The notes under the pieces are model-generated. The model had not been told where the DNA came from. It worked only from the letters and a program-made list of their open reading frames with translations, and ran no database searches. From Sweltsa coloradensis (taxonomy: Eukaryota; Arthropoda; Insecta; Plecoptera; Chloroperlidae), in NCBI GenBank assembly GCA_024449915.1, contig JAMZAV010000162.1, positions 434,001 through 498,000 of the forward strand: a stretch of DNA of 64,000 nt, given 5' to 3'. Below, one piece after another: positions 10,985 to 22,261 of the stretch. The position numbers were made by a program, and so were the translations under genes. How positions within the stretch are numbered: the first letter of the stretch is position 1; each line of letters begins with the position of its first letter.

Positions 10985-11228
10985 ACTAGCCCACCGACAG
11001 TGTTGGCTCGGGCGTTAAGCGCTCGACTCTGATTCGGGAGGTCCCGAGTTCGAATCCCGTCGAGACCGGCAATCCTGACTGAAGGTTTTTTCCGAGTAAA
11101 GGATTGAGTCCTCTTAAACAGTCCTCGGACCTCCCTTCACAATTTCCTATCCGCACATACCTAGTTCACCTGAAGAGGGGCTAATTGCACCCTATAACAG
11201 GTTTCCCACGATAAAAATTTAAATTTAC
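10985..11228 (+). mobile_element. tRNA-derived SINE (family S2)
   Basis: The head resembles a tRNA: an A-box-like TGGCTCGGGCGTTAAGC and a B-box GAGTTCGAATCCCG. The body runs through AAAGGATTGAGTCCTCTT and TCCTATCCGCACATACCTAG. The 3' part recurs inverted at 35019-35148. It sits between two LINE fragments. Confidence 0.7.
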
Positions 11229-11330
11229 TACTATAGCCCTTCTTTGGACCATTTCTAGATTTTGATAATGAGATTTTGTATGTGGGTCCCATATCAGACA
11301 GGCATATTCCAATGCTGGTCTCATTATTTA
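11229..11330 (-). pseudogene. LINE reverse transcriptase fragment
   Basis: The minus strand encodes ALEYACLIWDPHTKSHYQ followed by LEMVQRRA, the conserved segment C-terminal to the RT catalytic core in Jockey/CR1-like LINEs (LEY..vWdPh...LE.vQRRA). SINE S2 abuts its end, so the LINE was probably truncated by that insertion. Confidence 0.6.
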
Positions 11331-11728
11331 AAATTTATTTTATTTACCGGTATTTATTTTCATATTAATTAACTTAACATTTTTTTTAAACTAACTACAT
11401 TGACATCATAAATGTTATTCTATATGATATCTACCTCCTCCAAATATCTTCTAAAACTTTTCACTTTGGATTCCTAGACAGCTGCAGCTGGCAGTTTATT
11501 CCATTTTACAAATAATTGTTCTGTTGAGAAACGACCACCTCCCAACATCTTTCTTTTTCCCATTACATTCCAACTTCCAGTTATGGTATTTCCTCCCTTT
11601 GTAAAATCCTTTTCAAATTTTTCCACTTATCTCATTCCATCCCTCCATTCCTTTCGTAGCTTGCAATAAGTTACACAGTCTGTTTCTCCTTTTTTGTATC
11701 TTCAAAGAATCCCTTAAAAATTCTATCA
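11331..11728. other. AT-rich sequence, possible LINE remnant
   Basis: No gene is seen. CT-rich tracts around 11560-11700 may be the continuation of the minus-strand LINE, but no motif is clear. Similar sequence continues after the Helitron, from 12477 to about 12660. Confidence 0.3.
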
Positions 11729-12476
11729 TTGGATGAGCGAAGCGAAGACTTCAATTTCACCGACCACCCAAAAAATTTAGCACGGGTGTTTTTTTTTTTC
11801 CCCTGTCTGTTTGCTCTCTACCGGGCAAACGGCATATGCGATCTCGATCAAAATTTGACAGGACCTTAGAAATCTCTGAACTTAGACTTGCTACGTTTTT
11901 GGGTACAATCGAAGAAATATTTATCATGAATATCGTACTATTACGATTTTTTTCGATTTTTAGTGCGATATTTTCGTGACATTTGGGCCAATTCTGACCA
12001 AACGGGTGGGGCTACAACGTTCATATTTCACATGGAAATTAAGGTAATGGTGATGTATTGCTTTCTGAAAGAAAAAGTTGAAAAAGTTAGCCAGAATCTA
12101 TAGAAATAAAGCTTTTATTATAAGTTTTTTGATTTTTTGTGCGATATTTTCGTGCCATTTGGGATAATTCTGACCAAACGGGTGGGGCTACAACGTTCAT
12201 ATTATACATGGACATTAAGGTTATGGTGATGTAGTACCTTTTGAAAGAAAAAGATGAAAAAGTTAGCCAGAATCCATAGAAATAAAGCTTTTAATATAAG
12301 TTTTTTACGGTAAATAAATAATACCAATTGACAAGAAACAATAGAAACTTGACAACAATCACCTACAATGCGTAGGCAGCAAAACAAAGCACTTGCAAAA
12401 GTAAAGATATCCCACGCAAATTAAAAACTTTAAAAAGCTCATCCATCAACACGGCGGGACTTTAGCGTTTTCCTAG
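11729..12476 (+). mobile_element. Helitron-like element, family 1 (copy C, two internal units)
   Basis: Starts TTGGATGAGCGAAGCGAAG after A and ends TTTTCCTAG before T. Internal order: a T-run, CTACCGGGCAAACGGCATAT, then GATATTTTCGTGACATTTGG, then two tandem units of about 165 bp, each with CCAAACGGGTGGGGCTACAA. The 3' part has CACCTACAATGCGTAGGC, then GCTCATCCATCAAC, the terminal hairpin and CTAG. No coding gene is present. Confidence 0.8.
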
Positions 12477-12664
12477 TTTTAGTAACACTGTCATAAGTTA
12501 TTATCCGCCTTCCCTTATAGAATCAGTTTTCCATCTCCACCTCTATCACATCACTATCTCACTCAGCTGCTCGCTCAGCTCATTTCAGCTGTACACATTC
12601 TGTGAAAGCATTAAATCTAAGAATTAAGACTGGTAGACAAGTTAGGAGAAGAAAAAAAACTATA

Positions 12665-13236
12665 TTTGATGATCGAAGCGAAGACTTCAATTTCACTCAC
12701 CCCGAAAAAATTTAGCTCTGGTGTTTTTTTTTTGTTTTTTTGTCTGTTTGTTCGCTCTCTACCGGGCAAACGGCATATTATGCGATCTTGATAAAAATTT
12801 GAGGGGACCTTCGAAATCTCGGAACTTAGAGCTGTATTGTTTTTGGGTACAATCGAAGAAATATTTCTCATGAATATCGTACTTTTACGATTTTTTTCGA
12901 TTTTTAGCGTGATATTTACGTGGCATTTGGGCCGATTCTGACCAAACGGGTGGGGCTACAACGTTCATATTTTACATGGACATTGAGGTTCGGGTGATGT
13001 ATTGCTTTTTGAAAGAAAAAGTTGAAAAAATTATCCAGAAACCATATAAATACAGATTTTAATATGAGTTTTTTTTTAGGTTTATAATAACAATTAACAA
13101 GTAACAATAGAAACTTGACAACAATCACCTACAATGCATTCAAAAAGCACTTGCAAAGGAAAAGTGGTCCTACGCAAACTAAAAACTTACAAAAAAGCTC
13201 ATCCATCAACGCGGCGGGACTTAAGCGTTTTCCTAG
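12665..13236 (+). mobile_element. Helitron-like element, family 1 (copy D, one internal unit)
   Basis: Same termini as copy C, with a slightly altered start (TTTGATGATCGAAG) and CTAG followed by T at the end. It carries one internal unit, not two. Confidence 0.8.
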
Positions 13237-13435
13237 TTTTAGCAACATAGATGGTCACCAAATCCGGTGTGTAGGGTACACGGATAGCCGCTCAGGGGCG
13301 CTGACGAGACCGTGACCGGCGAGTATAAACCAACAGGTCGCCATTGATCAACTAGGAAGCTTCGCAAACACTTTTTTTAGTCGCGTTGATGGATGAGCTT
13401 TTTAATGATAAAATGTAAATATTAATTGGATGCTC
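13237..13435. repeat. Unique spacer with a fragment of Helitron-like family 2
   Basis: 13250-13356 is unremarkable. From 13358 the sequence ACTAGGAAGCTTCGCAAAC matches the end of family-2 elements (15565, 62287) and then runs into GTTGATGGATGAGC, the family-1 subterminus. This is a small chimeric fragment. Confidence 0.45.
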
Positions 13436-14178
13436 GAAGCAAAGACTTCAATTTCACTGACCCCCAAAAAATTTAGCTCGGGTGTTTTTTTGTTTGTTTG
13501 TTTTTTTTTGTCTGTTTGTTCGCTCTCTACCGGGCAAACGGCATATCCGATCTTGATGAACATTGGAGGGGACCTTCGAAATCTCTGAACTTAGAGGTGT
13601 ATTTTTTTTTGGGTACAATCGAAGAAATATTTCTCATGAATATCGTACTTTACGATTTTTTTCGATTTTTAGTGCGATATTTTCGTGCCATTTGGGCCGA
13701 TTCTGACCAAATGGGTGGGGCTACCGTTCATATTATACATGGACATTGAGGTAATGGTGATGTAGTACCTTTTGAAAGAAAAAGTTGAAAAAATTAGTCA
13801 GAATCCATAGAAATAAAGCTTTTAATATAATTTTTTTACGGTTTAGTGCGATATTTTCGTGCCATTTGGGCCGATTTTGACCAAACGGGTGGGGCTACAA
13901 CGTTCATATTATACATGGACATTAAGGTTATGGTGATGTAGTATTTTTTTAAAGAAAAAGTTGAAATAGTTAGCCAGAATCCATAGAAATAAAGCTTTTA
14001 ATATAAGTTTTTACGGTAAATAATAACAATTGACCAGTAACAATAGAAATTTGACAACAATCACCTACAATGCATAGGCAGCAAAGCAAAGCACTTGCAT
14101 AAGTAAAGATACCCCACGCAAACCAAAAACTTAAAAAAGCTCATCCATCAACGCGGCGGGACTTTAGAGTTTTCCTAG
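13436..14178 (+). mobile_element. Helitron-like element, family 1 (copy E, two internal units)
   Basis: Starts TTGGATGCTCGAAGC after A and ends TTTTCCTAG before T. Two tandem internal units (about 13680-13826 and 13855-14010). Confidence 0.8.
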
Positions 14179-14278
14179 TTTAAAATAATAATAACAACAT
14201 ATTAACACGGCCCATACATAGCAATCATTAGGTCTGTTGGATCTTTGATTGTTTGTAACAAGGCTGTGAGTAGGTATA

Positions 14279-15086
14279 CTAGGAAAACGCTTAAGTCCCG
14301 CCGCGTTGATGGATGAGCTTTTAAAGTTTTTAGTTTGCGTGGGATATCTTTACTTTTACAAGTGCTTTGTTTTGCTGCCTACGCATTGTAGGTGATTGTT
14401 GTCAAGTTTCTATTGTTACCTGTCAATTTGCATTATTTACCGTAATAACTTATATTAAAAGCTTTATTTCTATGGATTCTGGCAAACTTTTTCAATTTTT
14501 CTTTCAAAAGGTACTACATCACCTTAACCTTAATGTCCATGTATAATATGAACGTAGTAGCCCCACCCGTTTGGTCAGAATTGGCCCAAATCGCACGAAA
14601 ATATCGCACAAAAAAATCAAAAAAGTTATATTAAAAGCTTTATTTCTATAGATTCTGGCTAACTTTTTCATTTTTTTTCTTTCAGAAAGCAATGCATCAC
14701 CATTACCGTTGAGTGACTAATATATTAGTCACTCAACGCTATTACCTTGATGTCCATGTGAAATATGAACGTTGTAGCCGCACCCGTTTGGTCAAAATCG
14801 GCCCAAATGTCACGAAAATATCGCACTAAAAATCGAAAAAAATCGTAAAAGTACGATATTCATGAGAAACATTTCTTCGATTGTGCCCAAAAACGTAGCA
14901 AGTCAAAGTTCAGAGAAAACGAAGGTCCCCTCCAATTTTCATCAAGATTGCTAATGCCGTTCGCCCGGTAGAGAGCGAACAAACTGATAGAAAAACAAAC
15001 AAAAAACAAACAAACAAACAAAAAAACACCCGAGCTAAATTTTTTGGGGGGTCGGTGAAATTGAAGTCTTCGCTTCGCTCATCCAA
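14279..15086 (-). mobile_element. Helitron-like element, family 1 (copy F, two internal units)
   Basis: Minus orientation: CTAG end at 14279, TTGGATGAGCG end at 15086, host A and T on the two sides. Two internal units. One of them carries an inserted 32-nt perfect palindrome at 14707-14738. Confidence 0.8.
14707..14738. repeat. Perfect 32-nt palindrome inserted in a Helitron copy
   Basis: The sequence begins CGTTGAGTGACTAATA and its second half is the exact reverse complement. It is absent from all other copies of the unit. ATTACC lies on both sides (14702-14707 and 14741-14746), while other copies have it once. Confidence 0.8.
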
Positions 15087-15245
15087 TTAATTGTTATGCT
15101 GAGAACAATATTTATTTCTCGGTTTGGATGGTCGGGAAACACTCCCGTAGGTGGAATTGTTAATATTTAATACAATCCAGAAATTAATTGTTCCATCCAT
15201 TCAAGTTCTATAATGCAACTACAATACAAAAGTTGTATAGATACC

Positions 15246-15318
15246 GTCTCGGTGGTCTAGTTGGCTAAGGCGTCCACCCGGAAAGTGGGAGACTCGGGTT
15301 CGAACCCCGATCGGGATG
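15246..15318 (+). tRNA. tRNA-like cloverleaf, anticodon GGA, in a retroposed or inverted-repeat cassette
   Basis: The 73 bases fold as a full cloverleaf. The acceptor stem is GTCTCGG with TCGGGAT (wobbles included), the D stem is GTCT/AGGC, the anticodon stem is TCCAC/GTGGG with loop CCGGAAA, and the T stem is TCGGG/CCCGA with loop TTCGAAC. The anticodon would be GGA. Position 33 is C rather than the near-universal T, and the variable loop is short, unlike a serine tRNA. Flanks resemble those of 20119-20191 (CTACAAT upstream, TTGTAG downstream). I regard it as a tRNA-derived element or pseudogene, not a working tRNA. Confidence 0.55.
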
Positions 15319-15564
15319 GATTGTAGCTGTAGCTACTTTAAAAAGAATAATTAGTGCAGTGGTAGATTTTTAATTGATCCAGTACCTACAAAGAGGTTTT
15401 TGTAAGTCATTAATTTTTACAGTTAATTTTAGCAAGTGGCCATGCAAGAGATGATATTGGTAAGTTGGCTAAAATAAGAAAAATGTGTGCTTCAACTATA
15501 ACAAACCGTGGAATTGATTTTCTTTCATGTTTTTTTTTCATGTTCATTTCATGTTTCAGTCTAA

Positions 15565-16170
15565 CTAGGAAGCTTCGCAAACGCTTTTTCAGGCGCGTAG
15601 TTGGATGAGCGTAATTTTTTTTTTTATAAAAAAAGGTAAAATAGGGATTTTCATAAGAAATAATTTTTCGATTACGCTCAAATTTCACATGAATATATTA
15701 ATTCATAAAATTAAGGTTCTGTGAAAAAATCATTACATTTGGACAAAGCATGTAGGTGTTATAAGTTGAAGAAATTCAAAAAAAAAATCGTAACATTGCG
15801 ATTATCACGAGAAATAATTTTTTGATTGCACTCAAATTTCACACGAATATATAAATTCATGAAATTAAGGTTCTGTGAAAAAATCATTACAATCGGATAA
15901 AGCATGTGTCGAAGAATTTTTTTAAAAATCGAAATAATCGTAAAATTATAACACTACACTACACTGCACTGGAGAAAAAAATCTGGAATGTTTTTTTTTT
16001 TTTTTTTCGAATTTTTGTCTGTCTGTTAACACGATTCCGGCTAAACCGATACTCCGATTGCGATGAAATTTTATGGAGGCCTTCGAAATCTCTGAACTAA
16101 GAACTGCCACGTTTTTGAGGGCAATCGGAAACTTATTTCTCATAAAAATCGCAATTTTAAGATTTTTTTC
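15565..16170. mobile_element. Helitron-like element, family 2 (rearranged copy)
   Basis: Begins CTAGGAAGCTTCGCAAACGC after A. The internal unit with ATTAAGGTTCTGTGAAAAA and GCATGTAGGTGTTATAAG is present twice. The far part (ACTGGAGAAAAAAATCTGGA, TCTGTCTGTTAACACG, GGAGGCCTTCGAAATCTCTG) is in the opposite orientation to the family-2 copy at 62287, so this copy is chimeric or inverted. It shares the CTAGG end and GGATGAGC word with family 1. Confidence 0.55.
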
Positions 16171-17107
16171 GACTTTTTATTTTTTATTTATTTATAACTT
16201 ATTATTTATTTAACGTCTATCCTATTCAGTTATAAAAACTGATTTACAAAGGAGGACAACTTATTAAATCTAATAACATAGAGATGCAGAAACAACAATA
16301 AACTACATTTTCGTAAATATTTGATATAGTAGCATTACAACAATGCATTAAACACAACAATTTTGGTAACAAATAAAAAAAAATTATATGCATTTAATGA
16401 ATGAATCAAAATATAAAAAAGGGTGGAGAATGAAAAAAAAACATTAAAAAAGAAAAACGAAAAGAAAAAAACTGATTTATTAGACGATCACACTCAAACG
16501 AATATGAGGTTTGCCAAAAATCAGGAACAGCAAATCAGGGAGTATAATCAAAAAACTTTCGCGGAAGATACCACCGAACGCGAAATCTTTATTCTTGTGT
16601 TCAATCTTCATTTTTGTGTTCAAATCTTGATAACATTTTAGTCCAAAAAAATCTTGACTCATATATATAATTATATCAAATATATAATTATTTAAAATTG
16701 TTCACAGCAATGATACAGGACACCTAACTCAAGTTGCAAGCTCCATCAGTGGGCGGCAATCAGACAATCTAGGCAGAAAAATATAATTGAAAATACATTG
16801 TTTATATCATAATCAAAGCAATAATGAACAAACAAAGAGAAAAGCAAAATCATTAATAAAAACTTATGAAGGTAAATTAACATTACACAAACACACAGAT
16901 AATAACCAACAAATAAAAAGTAAAAATCAATTTTTTGCTCTTTGATTCATTATCATTGCTTCAATTTTACTTTTAAATTGTACAATTCCTAGATCAGTAA
17001 ACTGGCTTCTAATATCATAAGAAATTGAATTCCAATAGGTACGCCTCTGTACATAAATGACTTTCTAAATGCTTTAGAATTTAATCCAGGAACTTCCAAT
17101 GAGTTTA

Positions 17108-17864
17108 TTGGATGAGCGAAGCGAAGACTTCAATTTCACCGACCCCCCAAAAAATTTAGCTCGGTTGTTTTTTTTTTTTTTTTTTTTTCCGTCTGTTTGT
17201 TCGCTCTCTACCGGGCAAACGGCATATGCGATCTTGATGAAAATTTGACACGACCTTCGTTTTCTCTGAACTTAGACTTGCCACGTTTTTGGGTACAATC
17301 GAAGAAATATTTCTCATGAATATCGTACTTTTACGATTTTTTTCGATTTTTAGTGCGATATTTTCGTGCCATTTGGGCCAATCTGACCAAACGGGTGGGG
17401 CTACAACGTTCATATTTCACATGGACATTAAGGTAATGGTGATGTATTGCTTTCTGAAAGAAAAAATTGAAAAAGTTAACCAGAATCGAGAGAAATAAAG
17501 CTTTTAATATACGTTTTTTTTACTTTTTGTGCGATATTTTCGTGCCATTTGGGCCAATTCTGACCAAACGGGTGGGGCTACAACGTTCATATTATACATG
17601 GACATTAAGGTTATGGTGATGTAGTACCTTTTGAAAGAAAATGTTGAAAAAGTTAGCCAGAATCCATAGAAATATAGCTTTTAATGTAAGATTTTTACGT
17701 TAAATAATAACAAATTAACAAGAAACAATAGAAACTTGACAACAATCACCTACAATGCGTCGGCAGAAAAACAAAGCACTTGCAAAAGTAAAGATATCCC
17801 ACGCAAACTAAAAACTTTAAAAAAGCTCATCCATCAACGCGGCGGGACTTTAGCGTTTTCCTAG
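17108..17864 (+). mobile_element. Helitron-like element, family 1 (copy H, two internal units)
   Basis: Standard termini with A before TTGGATGAGC and T after CTAG. It lies inside the coding part of the minus-strand LINE, giving the relative age: the Helitron is younger. Confidence 0.8.
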
Positions 17865-18221
17865 TTAAAGTAGAATTTCTATCACGATCAACAATTTTAA
17901 AAATATTGGGTAGAATACCTAAAAACATACCTTTCAATATCAATACTTTGTATGTATTTCACAGCACGCTATACTTCATCCTCTCCTCAATCGTGAAACA
18001 ATCAGACTGTAAATCTTGGCTCAAGGGAAATGAATCAAACAGATGGTCAATTCTCTTCTGGAGTACAACATACTCAGTAGAAGGTCTTACTGCCCAAACC
18101 ACTAAGCAATAATCAATAACAGAGTGAATATAAGAATCTACAAGTAACCTCAACATTCTCTCAGTTACAAACCTCTTCATTCTACTTATAATTCCAATTG
18201 ACGACTTGAATTGTACCCGCC

Positions 18222-19142
18222 TCCTGACGTCACGAGGCAACATGGCGGAATTAGTTGGTATAAATCCTCATTTCGCAAGTTGACGCCTGCTTCACGCCGC
18301 AACACTTATCACGCTCTAACTTTTATTCAATTCATTATTTGGACAATATTTAAATGAATAATATTTAGCAAATATATCATTCTTTGTAATAGCGATTATT
18401 TCGATTTTTTGACACAGTCGTTAGCTTGTTATAACAATGTACAATGTTACATAAATAACAATGTAACTGAATAGGATAGACGTTAAATAAATAAATAAAT
18501 AAAAATAAATAAATAAATACATGTGAAAATTATCAATGACTAAAGTTTTCTCAATAATTTATTTGACAAAAAACTACTGATCAGATTTCGACAAGACCTC
18601 TTTAAAAATATGCATCAGACTATTTTAGACAAGAAATAAACTAACTTTCTAGATAGAAAGTGCACTGAAGGAAACTTCGCAGCATAGAGTAATATGCAGG
18701 GTGTGTTTTTATCTAAAATACGCACTCTTGACGTGCGGATGAGCCGTGAAAAAGTGCACGCTGCATATTACTCTATGCTGAAAATTTTCGTTCAGTGCAC
18801 TTTCTATCTAGAAAGTTAGTTTATTTCTTGTCTAAACAGTCTGATGCACTTTTACAAAGAATTCTTGTCGAAATCCGATCAGTAGTTTTTTGTCAAATTA
18901 ATTAATGAGAAAACTTAAGTCGTTGATAATTTTCACTTGTATGATGCGTACATTGTTATAGCAAGCTAACGACTTTGTAAAAAAAATCGAAATAATCGCT
19001 ATTACAAGGAATGATATGTTTGCAAAATATTATTCATTTAAGTATTGTCCAAATAATGAATAGAATAAAAGTTAGAGCGTGATAAGTGATGCGCCGTTCA
19101 GCAGGCGCCAACATGCGAAATTATAGTACTAGCCACGTGACC
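18222..19142. mobile_element. Foldback element FB1 (copy 2), inside a LINE
   Basis: The long inverted arms match those at 3268-4191: TTATCACGCTCTAACTTTTAT and its reverse complement, with GATGAGCCGTGAAAAAGTGC at the centre. A short LINE tail fragment (AACTGAATAGGATAGACG then an AAAT-rich tail, about 18460-18520) is inserted in the left arm. Removing the foldback joins two halves of LINE coding sequence. Confidence 0.7.
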
Positions 19143-19565
19143 TATCGATCGTTTTAACACATATTCATAATGTTTCTTAAAATTTAAATTACAATCTAAG
19201 AATACTCCAAGATATTTTAATTCATACACTCTAGAAATTAACTTACCATTACAATTTAACGTCAAATGAATATCATTCATGCTTCTATCATTATAGCCTT
19301 ATGAAAAATCATAAAATTTGTTTTGCTATAATTAATATCAAGTTCCTGAGTTTTAAACCAATCATCCATCCTCTTTAGAACTTCTTGAAGACGTCTTACG
19401 ATCTCTTCGACATCCACACCTTCTAAATAAAAGACCAAGTCATCAGCATATAAGATATAATTGATGCCTCCCATTATAGTAGATATAGATCATCTATATA
19501 AAGAATAAATAACAGGGGTCCTAATATTGATCCTTGGGGTACTCCACAAAATATATTGAATACTT

Positions 19566-19972
19566 TTTTTTATTTTTACTTTTTGAATAAAAACTTCTTC
19601 AACTTATAACACCTTCATGCTTTATCCGATTTTAATGATTTTTTCACAGAACTCAGATTAAGCCCCATAATATAGCCCTTGAATATGTTATTTCCACCAA
19701 ATTTCCACCCCATAAGTAGTAGGCATTGCGGTTGTCTACGGGAAGATTTTATTTCGTAAAACCTATTATACCTAGGTGCCCGCTATAAGGTACTACCCCT
19801 ATACATTCAGGTACACCACGTAAAAAAAAACGTTTTTTGAGTTTTCAGGGTGTTTCCCAGCCGCCATGAAACGTGAAATGAACTTTGAATACGTCGTAAT
19901 CAGTCCTATTTAGGTACCTAACAAACCACGCTAATTTTCGTTGGGATGCGATCATTTCTTCTGAGTTAATAG
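19566..19972. repeat. Family-2 Helitron fragment and unassigned sequence
   Basis: 19575-19640 matches, on the minus strand, the GGTTCTGTGAAAAAATCATT...TGTTATAAGT region of family 2. The remainder (19640-19970) has no gene or repeat that I recognise. Confidence 0.4.
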
Positions 19973-20062
19973 GATGAAAAATTATCAAAATCGCTTTTTT
20001 AACTCCTCTGAATTAGGCACCTGGCAGAGGAGTTAAAAAAGCGATTTTGATAATTTTTCATC
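19973..20062. repeat. Perfect 38-bp inverted repeat with 14-nt loop
   Basis: The left arm 19973-20010 starts GATGAAAAATTATCAAAATC and ends CTCCTCTG; the right arm 20025-20062 is its exact reverse complement. The loop is AATTAGGCACCTGG. The arms have no mismatch, so the structure is recent or maintained. It may be a palindromic insertion or a hairpin RNA precursor; no flanking evidence decides. Confidence 0.8.
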
Positions 20063-20118
20063 TCATTTCATTTCATTCAGATGTAATGCAACTACAATTC
20101 AGAGCTTAAAAAGTACCC

Positions 20119-20191
20119 GTCCTGATGGTCTAGTGGTTAAGACGCCTGTCTGGAATGCGGGAGATCCGTGGTTCGATTCCCGGTTGGGGTG
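20119..20191 (+). tRNA. tRNA-like cloverleaf, anticodon GGA, flanked by 24-bp inverted repeats
   Basis: The acceptor stem is GTCCTGA with TTGGGGT (several wobbles), the D stem is GTCT/AGAC, and the anticodon stem is CCTGT/GCGGG with loop CTGGAAT, so the anticodon is GGA with a normal T33. The T stem is imperfect (CGTGG/CCCGG). The arm sequences resemble tRNA-Asp with a changed anticodon. Immediately outside are CTACAATTCAGAGCTTAAAA and, inverted, TTTTTTAATTTCTGAATTGTAG. The short variable loop argues against a serine tRNA. I regard it as a tRNA-like module of a mobile element. Confidence 0.55.
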
Positions 20192-20282
20192 GACTTTTTT
20201 AATTTCTGAATTGTAGTAGTAAATAAAATACTATCTTAAAAATTTTAATCATTCTTATTTCTTTACTAACTTCAATTTAAAA

Positions 20283-21312
20283 TCACTGTAAGCCCCTATG
20301 TGATGACTCGCTTTACAAATCACGAATTATAGAAAGGGCTGAAGTCCGAAAGATATAGTTGGGAGATAAACGAGAAAAACTTGCCCTCTAGATCCTTTCT
20401 TAAGGTCTAATTTCAATTGCATTAATAATATAAAAAATAAATATATTATCAATTATATATTTGACATTACTTTAAATATATATTTTAAAGCCTAATTAGG
20501 CTATTTAATGAGCTGGACAAAAGCCCTTTCTGCAATTCACAAGAAATCAACATGAAATTAAGGGTTGTTCCTCCATCTTATTTCAATAAAAGTTCAAATA
20601 TATGAATTTTCAAATTCAAAACTGATTATTTTCACTACTTAATGGGTAAACTGCTAATTTGGTAGATTCCAGAATTTCATTATCAACACTTTTAACGCCA
20701 ATCCTAGTTCCCGGGGGCTGACCCCCTTACCCCCGTTTTTCCTTCCTTTGTTTTTATTTTATTTTTTAATTGGGGGAGCCCACCAAGCTACGCCAGGCCT
20801 CTGCCCCTGGACCCCATACTTTTTAAAAATTAGGGGTCTCTCCCCCCAACCCCCGTTTCTTCCCTATTCTTCATGCTTAAATTGCCCAGTCCATGCAATC
20901 GATGAAAAGTAGAGCGTACGTTGTAGCAAGCGTGCTTAAGTATATTGCCGCCGGGGCTCTGCCCCTGGACCCCGTTTATATTAATTAGGGCTCTCTGCCC
21001 CCCCCCAACCCCCGTTAATTCCCTATTCTACATGCTTAAATTGCCCAGTCGAATCGATTAAAAGTAGAGCTTACGATATAGCATACATGCTAAAGCCTAT
21101 TGCCGAATTGAATTATTATTAGCTTATACATATAGGCATATAAAGGACATAAACATAAAACATGACCATAAAAAATACTAAATTTCAGTGTGTTAAAACA
21201 GCAACAGTTTGGAGAACTTTTCAAAGATAATTTTTTGTTCTCATTATCCATGAACTGCAGAACAGAACAGGCGCAAGTCCAGGACAAATGCCCTTTCTGC
21301 GGTTCACGGTAT
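20283..21312. repeat. Inverted-repeat element(s) with an internal 148-bp tandem duplication
   Basis: AGAAAGGGC-type ends recur: CACGAATTATAGAAAGGGCT near 20318, its inverse near 20525-20548 (AGCCCTTTCTGCAATTCAC), and again near 21283-21306 (GCCCTTTCTGCGGTTCAC). Between them, units 20806-20953 and 20954-21104 are tandem copies, each with CTGCCCCTGGACCCC and ATGCTTAAATTGCCCAGTC. No ORF is convincing. Confidence 0.45.
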
Positions 21313-22261
21313 TTTTACTGGGCTACCGTACACTTCTAAGATATTTTTAGAAAAGCGCACCGGCAACTACTATAGACAAAAACGAGGTGATTCATCTTCC
21401 CGACGGGCTAGTTCTAGGAACCCAACACTTTTTTTTACAGCTGAACAACTATTTTCATGTTTAGAGTTTGATTTGATTGTCGTCTTTATTGTTGGCGGGA
21501 TTAAGGCCTGTTAAGCCTTCTCTTCCATCCAACCACTTTCTAATTACAACAAATCACGATATTACAGGATTATATAAAATAATGATTTTTTTTAAATACT
21601 ATGATCACACAAGTTAAATGTGCAATTTAAGAGCTAAAAATAATGTTAACACCATACTAAAATAACTAAAACAAACTAAATTTATGAAATAATACATTAC
21701 CCTAGGAGAAACATTATTGCAAAGTTAAAATTTTCTAGGGATATGGTAATGTTTTGCAAATTGTGGCTTTAAATCTATTTATGTAAATCTACAATAGCTT
21801 AAGAAACATTCATTCATCCATTCACACAAAAGTACACAATTAATATGGCTTTAGCCAGCAGAAATACAAAGTGAGCAGGAGCAGGTTGTGGTGTGCATTA
21901 CTCAATCATTGACAAACAGACAGTTCTAACAACAAATAAACAAACCATAAAACTCTGTAAATATTTACAGACCGTGATCCCAATGGTGCTCATTGCCAGC
22001 TTGAAATTGATTGTAGCTACTGCAGTGCATCTATTAAATTAACATAACACAACAAAACAAAACATAACATCTTGGCATAACTATTTAGGACCAAAAATTA
22101 CATCTTTAAAGTTACATTTATGATTAATGTTTGGAAAAAGTTACAGAAACAGCTTTGGTTATTAGGCTAAATAGAATAGTGCAAATTGTGAAAGACATGT
22201 TTCTTACTAAATAAGTTCCAATATTGTTACCATCAATATTCCTAGTACGTTGTCTGCAACT
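21313..22261. other. Unassigned AT-rich sequence
   Basis: No gene is seen. Around 21465-21500, TTGATTTGATTGTCGTCTTTA followed by a GGCGGGATTAAGGCC segment may be a LINE 3' end on the minus strand, but this is weak. Confidence 0.3.

Larger units (their letters stand above)
16172..19565 (-). pseudogene. LINE (L2/Jockey-like), split by a Helitron and a foldback element
   Basis: Read on the minus strand from 19565: GVPQGSILGPLLFILYIDD, then YADDLVFYLEG (catalytic box at about 19440), then YLGVFLDCNLNFKKH at about 19200. After the foldback insertion (18222-19142) the frame picks up with SSIGIISRMKRFV and the C-terminal region. A Helitron (17108-17864) splits that before NSLEVPGLNSKAFRKS. The 3' UTR runs from about 16420 to 16172 and ends in AATCAGTTTTTATAACTGAA, then a TAGACG word and an (AAAT)n tail. 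Frame breaks at 19475 show it is dead. The 5' side is cut by a family-2 Helitron fragment near 19575. Confidence 0.75.

Noticed and set aside
15246..15318. Functional serine tRNA(GGA)
   Set aside because: Short variable loop, C at position 33 in this copy, and flanks shared with another copy indicate a mobile tRNA-like module.
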